Counted from the stretch's first letter, positions 1 to 9,526 are shown. The stretch is DNA of 64,000 nucleotides from Nostoc flagelliforme FACHB-838 (GCF_014698065.1 NZ_JACJSI010000025.1:23205-87204), one strand, 5' to 3'. The notes: a model not told the origin generated them from the letters alone. Translations and numbers: made by a program.

Positions 1-14
1 CGCGTTATTGTCCG

Positions 15-76
15 AAAGCGCACTTGTTTGTCAGAGGTGATACAAACTAGCCCTAAATAGGGCGGTGCGCTTTTTT
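15..76 (+). terminator. Structured RNA end / intrinsic terminator candidate
   Basis: A nine-base arm at 15-23 (aaagcgcac) pairs perfectly with 65-73. Inside it sit two further hairpins, gtttgt/acaaac (26-31 with 42-47) and gccc/gggc (50-53 with 60-63). Six T residues follow at 71-76. The three-way junction plus T-run looks like the 3' end of a transcript entering from the left, or a small structured RNA. No known family was recognised. Confidence 0.4.
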
Positions 77-404
77 GGCACTGCTGTGCATTAGGTAAAT
101 TTTGAAATTCAATTACGCTCATTAACTAATACTAATTTTTACCTGTTTTGAGCCATTATTTAATTTAAACAAGTTTTCCCACTTGATTACAAGTACCTAA
201 AGAATGAAGTCCTAAGTCTTAGAGGGTTACAATTTTGCCGCTATGGCTTAGGTCAACTTCAACGAGAAAACAAGGTTTCAGCCGTGCACTGCGATCGCAG
301 TTTTAAATTATTCCAAAGGTCATTTAAAACAGGTATAATTCCTCAAATTGCCTTTATTCCTGATTGTGCATTTATTGGGAGTATAACAGCGAAATCTTTT
401 GTCT
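77..404. other. Intergenic region, nothing recognised
   Basis: AT-rich sequence between the structured element and the end of galE. It contains one HIP1-like tgcgatcgca near 290 but no supported gene, promoter or long repeat. Confidence 0.5.
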
Positions 405-1391
405 CTACTTATGTCTTCGTTGATGCCACTGCCAAGCATGGGTGATAATTTCGCTCACATTGGGATACTGAGGATGCCAACCTAATACTTTAGTTGCTTT
501 GTCACTGCTGCCAACTAAAATCGGAGGGTCGCCTGGTCTGCGATCGCGTTCTTCTATTTTAATTTCTTTGCCTGTGACTTTTTTCGCAGTTTCTATTACT
601 TCTCTAACTGAAAAACCACTGCCATTTCCTAGATTAAATACTTCGCTTTCTCCACCTTTGAGCAGATATTCTAAACCTAAAATATGCGCTTGTGCCAAGT
701 CATTCACATGAATATAATCGCGGATACAAGTACCATCTGGGGTAGGGTAATCAGTGCCGAAAATCAAAATGGATTCGCGCTTACCAAAAGCAGTTAGTAG
801 TACTAGTGGTATAAGATGAGTTTCCGGCTCGTGGTCTTCACCCAACAATCCATTCGGTTCAGCACCTGCGGCGTTAAAATAGCGAAAACGTACAGACTTC
901 AAATTGTAGGCGGCATCAAAATCAGATAAAATTCGTTCTACCATCCACTTGCTAGTAGCATAAGGACTAATGGGATCTTGCGGATGCTCTTCGGTAAGGG
1001 GAACAAACTTTGGTACGCCGTAAAGAGCGCAAGTAGAAGAAAAGATAAATTTTTTAACAGATGCAGCAAGCATTGCTTCTAAAAGTGTCAGAGTGCCTGC
1101 AACATTATTTTGGTAATATTTAGCTGGGTCGGTAACAGATTCACCCACTGCAATATAAGCAGCAAAATGCATTACTGCCTCTATATTATGGGTTGAAAAT
1201 ATATTATCAAGTAAGGCGCGATCGCTCATATCCCCAACAATCAATTTTATCTGCAAAACTTCTTCTACAAGTTCTCGATGTCCGTTCGACAGATTATCTA
1301 AAACGATTACCTCATAACCTGCATTTTTCAATGCTAGTACAGCATGAGAGCCAATGTATCCGGCTCCTCCCGTTACTAAAATAGTTGACAT
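405..1391 (-). CDS. galE: UDP-glucose 4-epimerase
   Basis: Interconverts UDP-glucose and UDP-galactose, the entry to galactose-containing polymers; a cytosolic short-chain dehydrogenase of the extended type. The 328 residues begin with the NAD-binding signature TGGAGYIGSH and carry the active-site Tyr-x-x-x-Lys in SPYATSKW, with Ser/Thr in FSSTCALYG just before. The substrate-binding part includes RYFNAAGAEP and RDYIHVNDLA, both standard for GalE. Length fits the family (about 330). The ATG at 1389-1391 is used. It lies downstream of the GH1-RmlD fusion on the same strand, about 80 bases away, and in the same region as galK and a UDP-galactopyranose mutase, which supports a role in feeding UDP-galactose to surface polysaccharide. 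Confidence 0.95.
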   Translation of the reverse strand: MSTILVTGGAGYIGSHAVLALKNAGYEVIVLDNLSNGHRELVEEVLQIKLIVGDMSDRALLDNIFSTHNIEAVMHFAAYIAVGESVTDPAKYYQNNVAGTLTLLEAMLAASVKKFIFSSTCALYGVPKFVPLTEEHPQDPISPYATSKWMVERILSDFDAAYNLKSVRFRYFNAAGAEPNGLLGEDHEPETHLIPLVLLTAFGKRESILIFGTDYPTPDGTCIRDYIHVNDLAQAHILGLEYLLKGGESEVFNLGNGSGFSVREVIETAKKVTGKEIKIEERDRRPGDPPILVGSSDKATKVLGWHPQYPNVSEIITHAWQWHQRRHK

Positions 1392-1472
1392 AATTGGGTA
1401 TTGTAAATAATTTTGAATTTTGAATTTTAGATTTTAGATTGAAATCCAATCCAAAATCTAAAATTTTTTGTA

Positions 1473-3680
1473 CTAATTTCTTTCTTCCAAGTAGCGAGAA
1501 ATTGCACTGTCAAGGTGTGGCATTAATTCACCTCGATTGCTGCCAAGAACGCTGTAAGCTGGGCGGGCAGCAATTAAACCAAGTTCTTGTGTCGGACGAG
1601 CAATTAGACTACTGACACTCACACCTGCTTTTTTCGCCACCAATCGGGCTAAGTCAGACCAAGCTATAGCACTTTTGTTAGCCAAATGCCACAAACCGTT
1701 CTCGCCATCAATCAGCAAATCAAGGCTGGTATGGACAAGATCGGGTATGTATGTAGGCGAAATGATCGCATCTTCGGCTGCGACAAAAGTATTACCAGCA
1801 GCTAATTGCCGTAGGGCGATCGTGACAAAGTTGTAATCATCCCACGGGCCAAAAAATGCGCTGGTGCGAATCACTAGCGATGCCGGATGAGCCTGTAACA
1901 CTAGCTTTTCTGCCAAAACTTTACTGCATCCATATACATTCAGGGGCGCAACGGTATCTGTTTCGACATAAGGATTAGACTCAGCACCATCGAACACCAA
2001 ATCTGAAGAGAAAGTTAGCAGCGCCACATTATGTTGAGCGCAAGCAGCAGCTAAAATCGCTGCCCCTTCAGCGTTTACCTTTAAACAAACATCGGGTTCG
2101 CGTTCGGCATCGTCTACCCGCACGTATCCCGCAGCGTTGACAACTGCCCACGGTTGCAACTCGGCAAGTACTTTATTAACAGAAGCAGGATTGGCAATGT
2201 CCATATCTTGGCGTCTGAGCAGGCAATATGAAATTCCTCGCACTTCACACAACCGAGCAAAAGCCTGGCCTAGTGTTCCTGTGGCTCCAACGATCGCCAG
2301 GGGACGATTGGAAACAGGGGAGGAAAGCGGGGGAGATGGGAGCGATAGGCGACAACTGACTGCTGGGTATAATAGGCGCTCTTGCCGATGCCACCATCCT
2401 GGTGTATCAAGCAGTGGATGATTGGGTTTATTTCCAGTAGCTAAATCTCGCACCATCTTGGCGATCGCTGTTTGTCTGGGACGGGGCGATCGCAAATCGA
2501 ACACGCCAGACTCGTAGTATCCTGCGGAGCGAGTCACTAAACTATTCCAATCGTAGCTGCCCAAAAGCGCCCAAACTGTTACAGCACGAACATCTGCGCC
2601 CTGATCTCGTAATTCTTGGGCTGCATTCCACACTTCATTGAGCCAGCGTAGCTGTTCCTCGCGGGTGCAACTCAGGTGAACTTCAGTGACAGCAAGGGGC
2701 AGTTTGTAGCGTTCCCATGTCTCTTTGAGCAATGTCCGCGGCCCTGCCAAACCCTCAGCACAAACTCGGACTGCTTCTACATCTGCATACTTATCCCGAC
2801 CATTACCACCATGTGTCCAAGCTGGATAGTTTTCTAGGTTTTCATCTAAAAAGCGTTCGCTCGTCAGGTAATGGTTAATGCCGATAATGTCAGGCGGACA
2901 GGTATATTGCAAAAATTCTTCAAGTTCAGTCTTGCTGATACCACAGTCGCGTAAGTAACCCCACATTGAATGAGTTGGGTTGATTCGGCCACACAATAAA
3001 TCCAAACTCAACCAACGACGTTCGTTTTCTAGTTCTGCTTGATAAGACAGCTTTGGTGTACTATGAGTTTTACCCAAATCCTCAGTTTGTACGAGTTGGG
3101 CATTGGGGTTGACTTCCCGGATTGCCTGCATCGAAAGAGCGATCGCTTTACACTCTACTAACAAAGCACGGGCGAAAGTTAAATCGTCCTGTCCATGAGG
3201 ATACCAGTGACCGTACATCCCACTGAATCGTGCTGTTGTCAGTGGCTCGTTTATGGGTGTGTAATGTGTGAGCCAAGGATAGCGTTTTGCAACCGCAGCC
3301 GCAAAAACCGCTAGTTTCTCAGGAAATTCTGGATCTACTAAGCTGGTATCACGCGGCCCACTACCATGATGTACTAATCCCACAATTGGACAAATGCCGA
3401 GTTCGCGCAAGCGTCCCAGCCGTTCATCCGCCCACCACCAATCAGCATTCTCTAAACCATTGGGCGCTATTCGCTCCCAAATTACTGGATAACGAATGGC
3501 GTTTATGCCTAGTTGGGCGAATAAATCTAGGTCATCCAAGCGGGTTGCATGACCATTACGTTCTAACTGGTCAAAATACTCTTCACCCACACGATTAACC
3601 GTACACTCTACACCAGCCCAAACTTCTAGAGGAAGTTTTGATTTAGGAGTATTGAGCGTCGAGTCGAAAGCAGAAGCCAT
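1473..3680 (-). CDS. Fusion: GH1 family glycosidase domain + RmlD-like sugar nucleotide reductase
   Basis: A 735-residue two-domain protein. Residues about 15-430 look like a family 1 glycosidase: TPINEP holds the likely acid/base Glu145 and LAVTEV the likely nucleophile Glu333, where typical GH1 enzymes have TxNEP and (I/V)TENG. After a Ser/Pro-rich linker (about 441-459) a dTDP-4-dehydrorhamnose reductase (RmlD)-type domain runs from about 460 to the end, with the nucleotide loop VGATGTLG and the catalytic Tyr583-x-x-x-Lys587. There is no signal peptide, so it should be cytosolic. The nucleophile motif departs from ENG, so glycosidase activity is not certain. Neighbours are galE and the mutase fusion, pointing to nucleotide-sugar or oligosaccharide processing. 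Confidence 0.82.
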   Translation of the reverse strand: MASAFDSTLNTPKSKLPLEVWAGVECTVNRVGEEYFDQLERNGHATRLDDLDLFAQLGINAIRYPVIWERIAPNGLENADWWWADERLGRLRELGICPIVGLVHHGSGPRDTSLVDPEFPEKLAVFAAAVAKRYPWLTHYTPINEPLTTARFSGMYGHWYPHGQDDLTFARALLVECKAIALSMQAIREVNPNAQLVQTEDLGKTHSTPKLSYQAELENERRWLSLDLLCGRINPTHSMWGYLRDCGISKTELEEFLQYTCPPDIIGINHYLTSERFLDENLENYPAWTHGGNGRDKYADVEAVRVCAEGLAGPRTLLKETWERYKLPLAVTEVHLSCTREEQLRWLNEVWNAAQELRDQGADVRAVTVWALLGSYDWNSLVTRSAGYYESGVFDLRSPRPRQTAIAKMVRDLATGNKPNHPLLDTPGWWHRQERLLYPAVSCRLSLPSPPLSSPVSNRPLAIVGATGTLGQAFARLCEVRGISYCLLRRQDMDIANPASVNKVLAELQPWAVVNAAGYVRVDDAEREPDVCLKVNAEGAAILAAACAQHNVALLTFSSDLVFDGAESNPYVETDTVAPLNVYGCSKVLAEKLVLQAHPASLVIRTSAFFGPWDDYNFVTIALRQLAAGNTFVAAEDAIISPTYIPDLVHTSLDLLIDGENGLWHLANKSAIAWSDLARLVAKKAGVSVSSLIARPTQELGLIAARPAYSVLGSNRGELMPHLDSAISRYLEERN

Positions 3681-3985
3681 AATTTACAACTCAGGCTGAT
3701 ATTTTATTTGATGAGTTATTTTCGAGTTTTGTAGGGGAGCCAGTGCGTTGCGGGAGTTCCCGACGCTCGAGTACTCGCTAACGCTGCGCTATCCGTTGTA
3801 GCAACTGGCATTGTATTATGCCGCAGGCTAACGCTCCATCCTAGTTTTTCGGTGCGTTAGGACTAGAGCGTGTTTTCAAAGTCCTAGATCCCCCCAACCC
3901 CCCTTAAAAAGGGGGGCTAAGAATCTCTTAAAGTCCCCCTTTTTAAGGGGGATTTAGGGGGATCTAAAAACGAATTACGAATTAT
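3681..3985. other. Intergenic region with palindromic repeat
   Basis: 305 bases between the mutase fusion and the GH1-RmlD gene. The right half is the repeat listed separately (3886-3965). The left half holds another short repeat-like stretch rich in cgctaacgctgcgc and gcaggctaacgctc. No gene was found. Confidence 0.5.
3886..3965. repeat. MITE-like palindromic repeat (ccccc/ggggg type)
   Basis: The ends agatcccccc and gggggatct are inverted, and two inner hairpins (ccccccttaaaaagggggg and ccccctttttaaggggg) lie between. Similar motifs occur at 38646-38677 and, in another version, inside the gene at 35563. This is a dispersed cyanobacterial repeat and may also act as a terminator. Confidence 0.75.
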
Positions 3986-6424
3986 TTAAGCCTTGACTGC
4001 AATTTGTTTGTACACAGACAAAGCCTGAGCAACACATTGATCCATGTTGTAGTACTTGTAGGTTGCTAGTCTTCCCACAAAATACACTCCTGGTGTTGTA
4101 TCAGATAGGGCCTTGTACTGCTTGTACATTTCGTTATTTTCAGGACGCGGTACAGGATAATAAGGGTCTCCCTCAGCTTTCGGAAACTCATAAACAATAC
4201 TAGTTTTAGAGTGTTCCTGACCAGTTAAGTACTTAAACTCTGTCACACGAGTATAAAGCTGTTCATTGGGATAATTGATAACTGGCGCTTTTTGAAACAC
4301 AGGGGTGTTGTGCGTCTCATGTTTGAAATCAAGCGAGCGATAGGGTAGTTTGCCGTAGCGATAATCAAAAAATTCGTCAACAGGCCCGGAGTAAATCATC
4401 TCGCGGCAAGGTATCGCCTTTTGGATTTCCTGATAATCAGTGTTGAGCATTACCTTGATGTTCGGGTGATTGAGCATATTCTCGAACATCCGGGTAAAGC
4501 CGTGCAGTGGCATTGCCTGGTAAGTATCGGTAAAATAGCGATCGTCACGATTGGTGCGCGTAGGAATTCTGGCAATTACTGATTTATCAAGTTCCGATGG
4601 GTCAAGTCCCCATTGCTTGTTGGTATAACCCCGGAAAAACTTTTCATACAGTTCTCGTCCAACTTTGCTTACCACCACATCTTCACTAGTGCGGATGTAT
4701 TCTATTGGTTCAGCAAGGGATTTGTAAAACTCCTCCACCTCAAATGAATTGAGATTCATACCATACAATTTGTTGATGGTGTCGAGGTTAATCGGAATAG
4801 GAACAAGTTGCCCGTCTACACTGGCAAGGACGCGATGCTCGTAAGACCGCCACTTGGTAAAGCGCGAAAGGTATTCAAAAACATCGCGGGAATTGGTATG
4901 AAAAATGTGGGGGCCGTATTTGTGTACGAGAACGCCATGATCGTCATAATGATCGTAGGCATTGCCGCCTATGTGGTTGCGCTTGTCTACAACCAGCACT
5001 TTTTTACCAGACTGAGTTGCCAAACGTTCTGCAATGACGCTACCAGAAAAACCAGCGCCGACAACTAAGTAATCAAAGACAAAATCTCTGGTAATGATAT
5101 TTGGTGCTTGTTTACTAACCGCACCTGTGGAGTTAGCTTTCTCTTCACCATCACGGGCAGCAATGGCAGAGTCAATCAGCTTCATCATTGATGCCCAAGT
5201 GCGATCCCAAGAAATCTTCTCTAAAAAGACATCTACTCGACTCAACCATTCTGAGGCTGGGGTGTCTTCTTGCATTGCTTGTTCTGCGGCAGCAACGAAC
5301 TCAGAAACTGTGTCTGCAATTCGCACCAGTTTTGATTCTCCGTAAGGACGAACCACATCTCGAATTGAGGTAGATACTACAGGTCTACCTGCGGCAAGAT
5401 ATTCTGGAGTTTTGGTAGGGCTAATAAAACGTGTTGACTCGTTACGCGCAAACGGCAACATTGCCAAGTCCCACCCTGCTAAATAGGCAGGTAGCTGTTT
5501 ATAGTCTCTGCCACCGAGATAATGGATGTTTTCATGCTGTGGCAGAGTTGCGGGATCAATTTTGACAACTGGGCCAATAATTACTAAATGCCAGTCGGGG
5601 CGTGCTTCGGCAATTCCAGCAAGCAATTCAATATCCATCCGTTCATCAATTACACCAAAGAACCCAAGGCGAGGATGAGGAATATGAGCTTGATCTTCTG
5701 GTTCTTGAAGAGTTCTCGCCTGGCCAAAGTGGGGGACATCTACACTGCTGGGAAAGGCATAAACGTTGGGGTGCTGGTTCACTTTACTTTCGTAAAGGCT
5801 TTGTCCCCCTGTAAATACTAAGTCTGCACGGCTGAATAGTTCGGCTTCGTAATTCTTTAAAGTGGGTGATGCTCCTTGGAATGCAGACAATTCATCCATG
5901 CAATCGTACACTACAGCTTGGGGTTGCAAGTGGCGGGTAAACGCGATCGCCATTGGGGTGTAATACCAACAAATGTACTTGTTGATATTATGCTCTGCAA
6001 ACAAACTATCAATTAATACTTGTAAATCTGCGTTTATTGCTTCTTCGGTTAAACCCTGTGGTAAGTGTGGCACAACCACAACTACTCCATTAGAATCTTC
6101 GCTTACATCTAACCTTGCCAAAGGTTCTTCAGAGAAAATTGCCTCCTCAATAAAGAACACTCGCTTTCCTTGAGCGCAGCGACTAAGCAGATGTTGTGGT
6201 CTTTGATAAACGAAATTCCAACGCAAATGAGATAAGCAAACTATGTCAGGCGTATCTTGAAAGGTTTCTGTCGATTGAACTTTTTTATTAGAAGAAGTTA
6301 AATTCAACAGTGATGTACTTGATGGTTGCGTTTCGACTGGCTGCGAGCGCTTTGTTTTACGCTGCTTAGGCGAAATAATATTGCTGACACCATTGTTTTG
6401 GACTTGAGATTTTTCACTTGCCAT
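3986..6424 (-). CDS. glf: Fusion: glycosyltransferase + UDP-galactopyranose mutase
   Basis: An 812-residue protein. Residues 1-55 are Ser/Thr/Lys-rich. About 58-420 is a GT-B type glycosyltransferase, with the C-terminal motif SPTKTPEYLAAGRPVV (Glu341) expected for the nucleotide-sugar site. About 448-812 is UDP-galactopyranose mutase, an FAD enzyme making UDP-galactofuranose: it opens with the FAD loop VGAGFSG, continues with the GGNAYD and KYGPHIFHT stretches, and ends with the conserved GRLATYKYYNMD. No signal peptide or membrane span is visible. One chain could thus make UDP-Galf and carry a transferase, though nothing shows that the transferase uses Galf. galE and galK nearby supply the precursor. 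The symbol refers to the mutase half. Confidence 0.9.
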   Translation of the reverse strand: MASEKSQVQNNGVSNIISPKQRKTKRSQPVETQPSSTSLLNLTSSNKKVQSTETFQDTPDIVCLSHLRWNFVYQRPQHLLSRCAQGKRVFFIEEAIFSEEPLARLDVSEDSNGVVVVVPHLPQGLTEEAINADLQVLIDSLFAEHNINKYICWYYTPMAIAFTRHLQPQAVVYDCMDELSAFQGASPTLKNYEAELFSRADLVFTGGQSLYESKVNQHPNVYAFPSSVDVPHFGQARTLQEPEDQAHIPHPRLGFFGVIDERMDIELLAGIAEARPDWHLVIIGPVVKIDPATLPQHENIHYLGGRDYKQLPAYLAGWDLAMLPFARNESTRFISPTKTPEYLAAGRPVVSTSIRDVVRPYGESKLVRIADTVSEFVAAAEQAMQEDTPASEWLSRVDVFLEKISWDRTWASMMKLIDSAIAARDGEEKANSTGAVSKQAPNIITRDFVFDYLVVGAGFSGSVIAERLATQSGKKVLVVDKRNHIGGNAYDHYDDHGVLVHKYGPHIFHTNSRDVFEYLSRFTKWRSYEHRVLASVDGQLVPIPINLDTINKLYGMNLNSFEVEEFYKSLAEPIEYIRTSEDVVVSKVGRELYEKFFRGYTNKQWGLDPSELDKSVIARIPTRTNRDDRYFTDTYQAMPLHGFTRMFENMLNHPNIKVMLNTDYQEIQKAIPCREMIYSGPVDEFFDYRYGKLPYRSLDFKHETHNTPVFQKAPVINYPNEQLYTRVTEFKYLTGQEHSKTSIVYEFPKAEGDPYYPVPRPENNEMYKQYKALSDTTPGVYFVGRLATYKYYNMDQCVAQALSVYKQIAVKA

Positions 6425-6994
6425 AGTTTCTCTCGTTATTTAAATGATTAATTCAAAATCAGCCAATCGCTAATACCTTTTCTTTGTTTGTAAGGCAGCG
6501 TCAAACTCACTTTCATACAAAAGTTTGCAACATAATTCTGCTGCTTTTGAATATCGAATCGGTATAATCAATAGTTGGTTGCGTTAATTAAGTTACATAA
6601 TAGTCTTATATGTTGAATTTATTCATCTATCAAAATAAATATAAAATTACTTTCTGTATTAAGTCCTAGGCACTATCTTTTTATCAATAATCTCAAGCAA
6701 AGTATTAATTTATGTAACGCAAATTTTTATATTTGCAAAAAATAATATTGCAGATATAGTTTTTTGTCTGTTCGGTTTCGCACCAAGATAAATTAAAATA
6801 ATAATTGTTAGTATAACATTAATAAATTTAATTTATTATTATTTATTATTTCTTACAACAATGGTAGCACTACACGCCTAGTAGAATTGTAGTTTTGCAG
6901 TTTCTTATGCCTTGCTGCTCAGATAGGATTGTTGCCTTTGGGTAAGACATTTTTCGGTTTAATGCCATTGTTCGGTAACAATATTTTGCTTAAG

Positions 6995-7089
6995 AGGCAT
7001 CTGGCGAACTTAAATAAGCGTTATCCAGAACCCTTGTAGAGACGTGTAGCAGTGCTACACGTCTCTACATTCTTTTTCACCAGATGCCT
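6995..7089. repeat. MITE-like nested palindrome
   Basis: Outer inverted ends aggcatctggcgaa and ttcaccagatgcct enclose a perfect 35-base palindrome at 7035-7069 beginning tgtagagacgtg. The inner core belongs to the same gtagagacg family as 52393-52416. The architecture (outer inverted repeats plus inner palindrome) matches 43138-43234. Confidence 0.75.
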
Positions 7090-7260
7090 AAGTCCCCTTA
7101 TCAGCACTGTTGGCTCTATAGCGTTGTTATACCAGCCAAAGTAAGCGGTGCTAATATATCACAAAATCTTTAAATTCAATGGGTGATGCCCATTCCTCCC
7201 CAACTTCTCTACGAGATGCTACGCGAACAGCACAGCAAGCTAGGAAAGAATGGGCGCTTC

Positions 7261-7315
7261 GGGACTGGGAAAGAGTCTTTTTCCCAATTTAGTTGGGGTT
7301 TGAATTCCCAGTCCC
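7261..7315. repeat. Inverted repeat downstream of the GH43-like gene
   Basis: gggactgggaa at 7261-7271 pairs with ttcccagtccc at 7305-7315. It lies just past the stop of the GH43-like gene and could help end its transcript, but it also resembles dispersed repeats. Confidence 0.5.
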
Positions 7316-7327
7316 CAAGCCCCAAGT

Positions 7328-8344
7328 TCAATCGTTGCTGATAGTCTGCGGTGTCCAGGTAGGGCCTTGGCAAAGGGGCCCTTCTGCTTTCCAGATCAGC
7401 ATATCTAAGCAGATTTGCCGCATATCCATATTTTTCGTCCAAGCATGGTAGACAATATACTCAATGTTCCCATCTGGCCCAAGAACGATAGAGTTATGTC
7501 CCGGCCCTATAACAAAATGAGGAACAGACTTTAGCACCCGTGGCCCAGTTTCGTTACCTGCATCAGAATAAGGCCCCATCACGTTGTCAGCAACGCCATA
7601 ATCTACACCGTAATTCTCAGTTTCCCAACGTCCACCACTATAAAAGCAGTAGTATTTACCTTCATGCTTACGAACACAGGGGCCTTCTAAAGTATGCCAA
7701 TCATAGATTTCACCATACATCAAACGGTTAGCTAAAAACCGTTGCCAATCGGATCGCGCACGCAAAACTACTTTCCCTTCACCAGCAAGCTTAGTCATGG
7801 TTTGGAGTCGGTCTACTACTAATGCTGTGCCAGCACGCACTCCATCCGATGTATCCAGAAAGTCACGGGCGTAAAACAAATACCATTGTCCATCGTCATC
7901 ACAGAATGGATGCGGATCGATCGCAAAAGGACAGGACTTTGGATCTACAACTGGCTCACCAACATCTTGATAAGGCCCTAACGGAGTATCGCTTGTAGCC
8001 ACACGTAATTGATGATTCTTGTCTTCATGCCCTACAGAGTAGTAGAGATAAAACTGTCCATCGCAGTAAGCAACTTCGGGGGCCCAGAAATTATCGCCAA
8101 GGGCTGGATCTGGTCGCTGTAGTGCGTTACCAACAAAATCCCAGTTCACAAAGTCGAAAGAGCGTAACAAAGGAAAGACACGCGATTTGTTATTGGAGTT
8201 AACATTTGGTGCGTCCGCTATTTCATCTACTGTTCCTTCTGCCTCGGCTGCACCAGTTCCGATCGCATAATATACGCCTTCATGTTGCCAAACAAAAGGA
8301 TCGGCAAAATAACCTTTGTAGACCGGATTAGTATAAGTTTGCAT
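7328..8344 (-). CDS. Glycoside hydrolase family 43-like protein (five-bladed propeller)
   Basis: 338 residues with the repeated blade pattern of GH43/62/32-type propellers: NPVYKGYFADPFVWQHEG at the start (DPF gives the usual first Asp), FAIDPHPFCDDDGQWYL in the middle (second Asp), and EGPCVRKHEGKYYCFYSGG, where the Glu of EGP is the expected general acid. Family members cleave arabinofuranosides, xylosides and some galactofuranosides. No signal peptide is visible, so it may act in the cytosol or leave by an unknown route. The ATG at 8342-8344 is used. With a UDP-galactopyranose mutase upstream, a galactofuranose- or arabinose-containing polymer is a reasonable but unproved substrate. Confidence 0.8.
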   Translation of the reverse strand: MQTYTNPVYKGYFADPFVWQHEGVYYAIGTGAAEAEGTVDEIADAPNVNSNNKSRVFPLLRSFDFVNWDFVGNALQRPDPALGDNFWAPEVAYCDGQFYLYYSVGHEDKNHQLRVATSDTPLGPYQDVGEPVVDPKSCPFAIDPHPFCDDDGQWYLFYARDFLDTSDGVRAGTALVVDRLQTMTKLAGEGKVVLRARSDWQRFLANRLMYGEIYDWHTLEGPCVRKHEGKYYCFYSGGRWETENYGVDYGVADNVMGPYSDAGNETGPRVLKSVPHFVIGPGHNSIVLGPDGNIEYIVYHAWTKNMDMRQICLDMLIWKAEGPLCQGPTWTPQTISND

Positions 8345-8716
8345 CTCAATTATTTATGGAATAACAAAAATCATTGTTCCACTAGTGATCTCTCAAGCCA
8401 ACAATGCTTGGTAAATCAACTTTTTATTTCTCTCTTTTTCTTTTTCCTTTGTGACTAACGCTTTGCGACCAAGTAGGGAAACCCGCTCACGGATGTGTCC
8501 TCCTCTTTGCATCCTTCTCCCTTGGCGCTAGCCTCTCCCTTTGGGAGAAGGGGAGACGCTAATGCGAATGCGGTTCCTGATCTTATCCCCCAAACTTAAC
8601 TTCATAGACCAGTAGTGATCTGTCCCATTAATTTTGCTGGGCTGCTATATCCCCGACTTCTTCAAGAAGTCGGGGATCTGAAACCACTGACCTCTCAAAA
8701 CTTTTGGGACAGACTA
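8345..8716. other. Intergenic region with dispersed repeats
   Basis: Holds a ccttctccctt...gggagaagggg type palindrome around 8512-8560 and a perfect ccccgacttctt/aagaagtcgggg palindrome at 8651-8676. The same palindrome family appears at 44962-44992. No gene is seen. Confidence 0.6.
8651..8676. repeat. Perfect palindrome, dispersed family
   Basis: ccccgacttcttc followed by its reverse complement. A near copy occurs at 44962-44992. It lies just past the stop of the PhyH gene and could form a terminator stem, without a clear T-run. Confidence 0.6.
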
Positions 8717-9526
8717 CTAGTATTTGAAATTTACGTAAGTTTCAACTTTGTTCTGAGGTAAGCTTTCTACCAGCTGACACCGTAGCATCTGCTTTAGCTT
8801 TTCTTGCAGGCTTTCATAATAGTCTTTTGGGAGAGTCAAATCTACCTTTGGTGTGTGCAACCAATGCATAGCATAGCCCATGACTACCATCGGTCTTGGT
8901 TGGTTTGTCCGATTTGGGGAACCCCGATGCAGTGCTAAAGGCGATCGCACCATCACATCACCAGGCTGCATATAAAAAGATTCCATCGGAATTTCACCAC
9001 TGGCAACCTTCTTTAATCCTTCTTCACGCGGTAATACATGAGTCCCGCGTGCCATTTGGAACGGGCCGTTGTCTGCGGTTACTTCCACCAGGGGAAAGTT
9101 AACTGCTAGGGCATAAAGTGGTGTGACTATCTGATCGCTAAACAGTGGACGAAAGTCCCGATGGGTTTCCTGATAATCCGAACCCTGGAATGGGACATCA
9201 ACTCCCATTTGAACCATCACGTATTCTTGGAAAAATACGCGCTCTAAAATACCCATAATCACTGGATTGGCAAAAACTAATTCATTAGCAAATGGGTAAA
9301 TCCAAGGCAAGGTCAGATAGTAGCGGGAAATTTCCCGAGGAGCCAACCCACCTGGTTGATTTTGACGCTCGTGAAATAACTTTTCAAAAGCTTGTACCCA
9401 CTCGTCAATTAATTTTTGCTCAAAAACACCGCGAATGACACAAATTCCGTCTTTATTCAGTGCTCCGGCTAATAGGTCTAGGTCGGTAGCTGAATATTTC
9501 ACTATACCGCCTATACTTTGAACCAT
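8717..9526 (-). CDS. Phytanoyl-CoA dioxygenase (PhyH) family oxygenase
   Basis: An iron(II)/2-oxoglutarate-dependent oxygenase of the PhyH family, 269 residues with the start chosen here. The facial triad is visible as His-x-Asp in THRDFRPL and the distal His in ALHRGSPNRT, where the following Arg would bind 2-oxoglutarate. The substrate cannot be read. The ATG at 9524-9526 is preferred over the upstream TTG because agagga sits nine bases before it. It is the third of a minus-strand series galK, cupin, PhyH; the gap to the cupin gene is about 165 bases, so co-transcription is possible. Members of this family often modify secondary metabolites or sugars. Confidence 0.85.
   Translation of the reverse strand: MVQSIGGIVKYSATDLDLLAGALNKDGICVIRGVFEQKLIDEWVQAFEKLFHERQNQPGGLAPREISRYYLTLPWIYPFANELVFANPVIMGILERVFFQEYVMVQMGVDVPFQGSDYQETHRDFRPLFSDQIVTPLYALAVNFPLVEVTADNGPFQMARGTHVLPREEGLKKVASGEIPMESFYMQPGDVMVRSPLALHRGSPNRTNQPRPMVVMGYAMHWLHTPKVDLTLPKDYYESLQEKLKQMLRCQLVESLPQNKVETYVNFKY

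Larger units (their letters stand above)
6425..7327. other. Long intergenic region with repeats
   Basis: About 900 bases. The first 450 are very AT-rich and probably hold the promoter of the mutase fusion, but no clear boxes stand out. The rest contains a nested palindrome (6995-7089), a short dispersed repeat near 7204-7230 (ctctacgagatgctacgcga) and an inverted repeat (7261-7315). No gene is supported. Confidence 0.5.
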
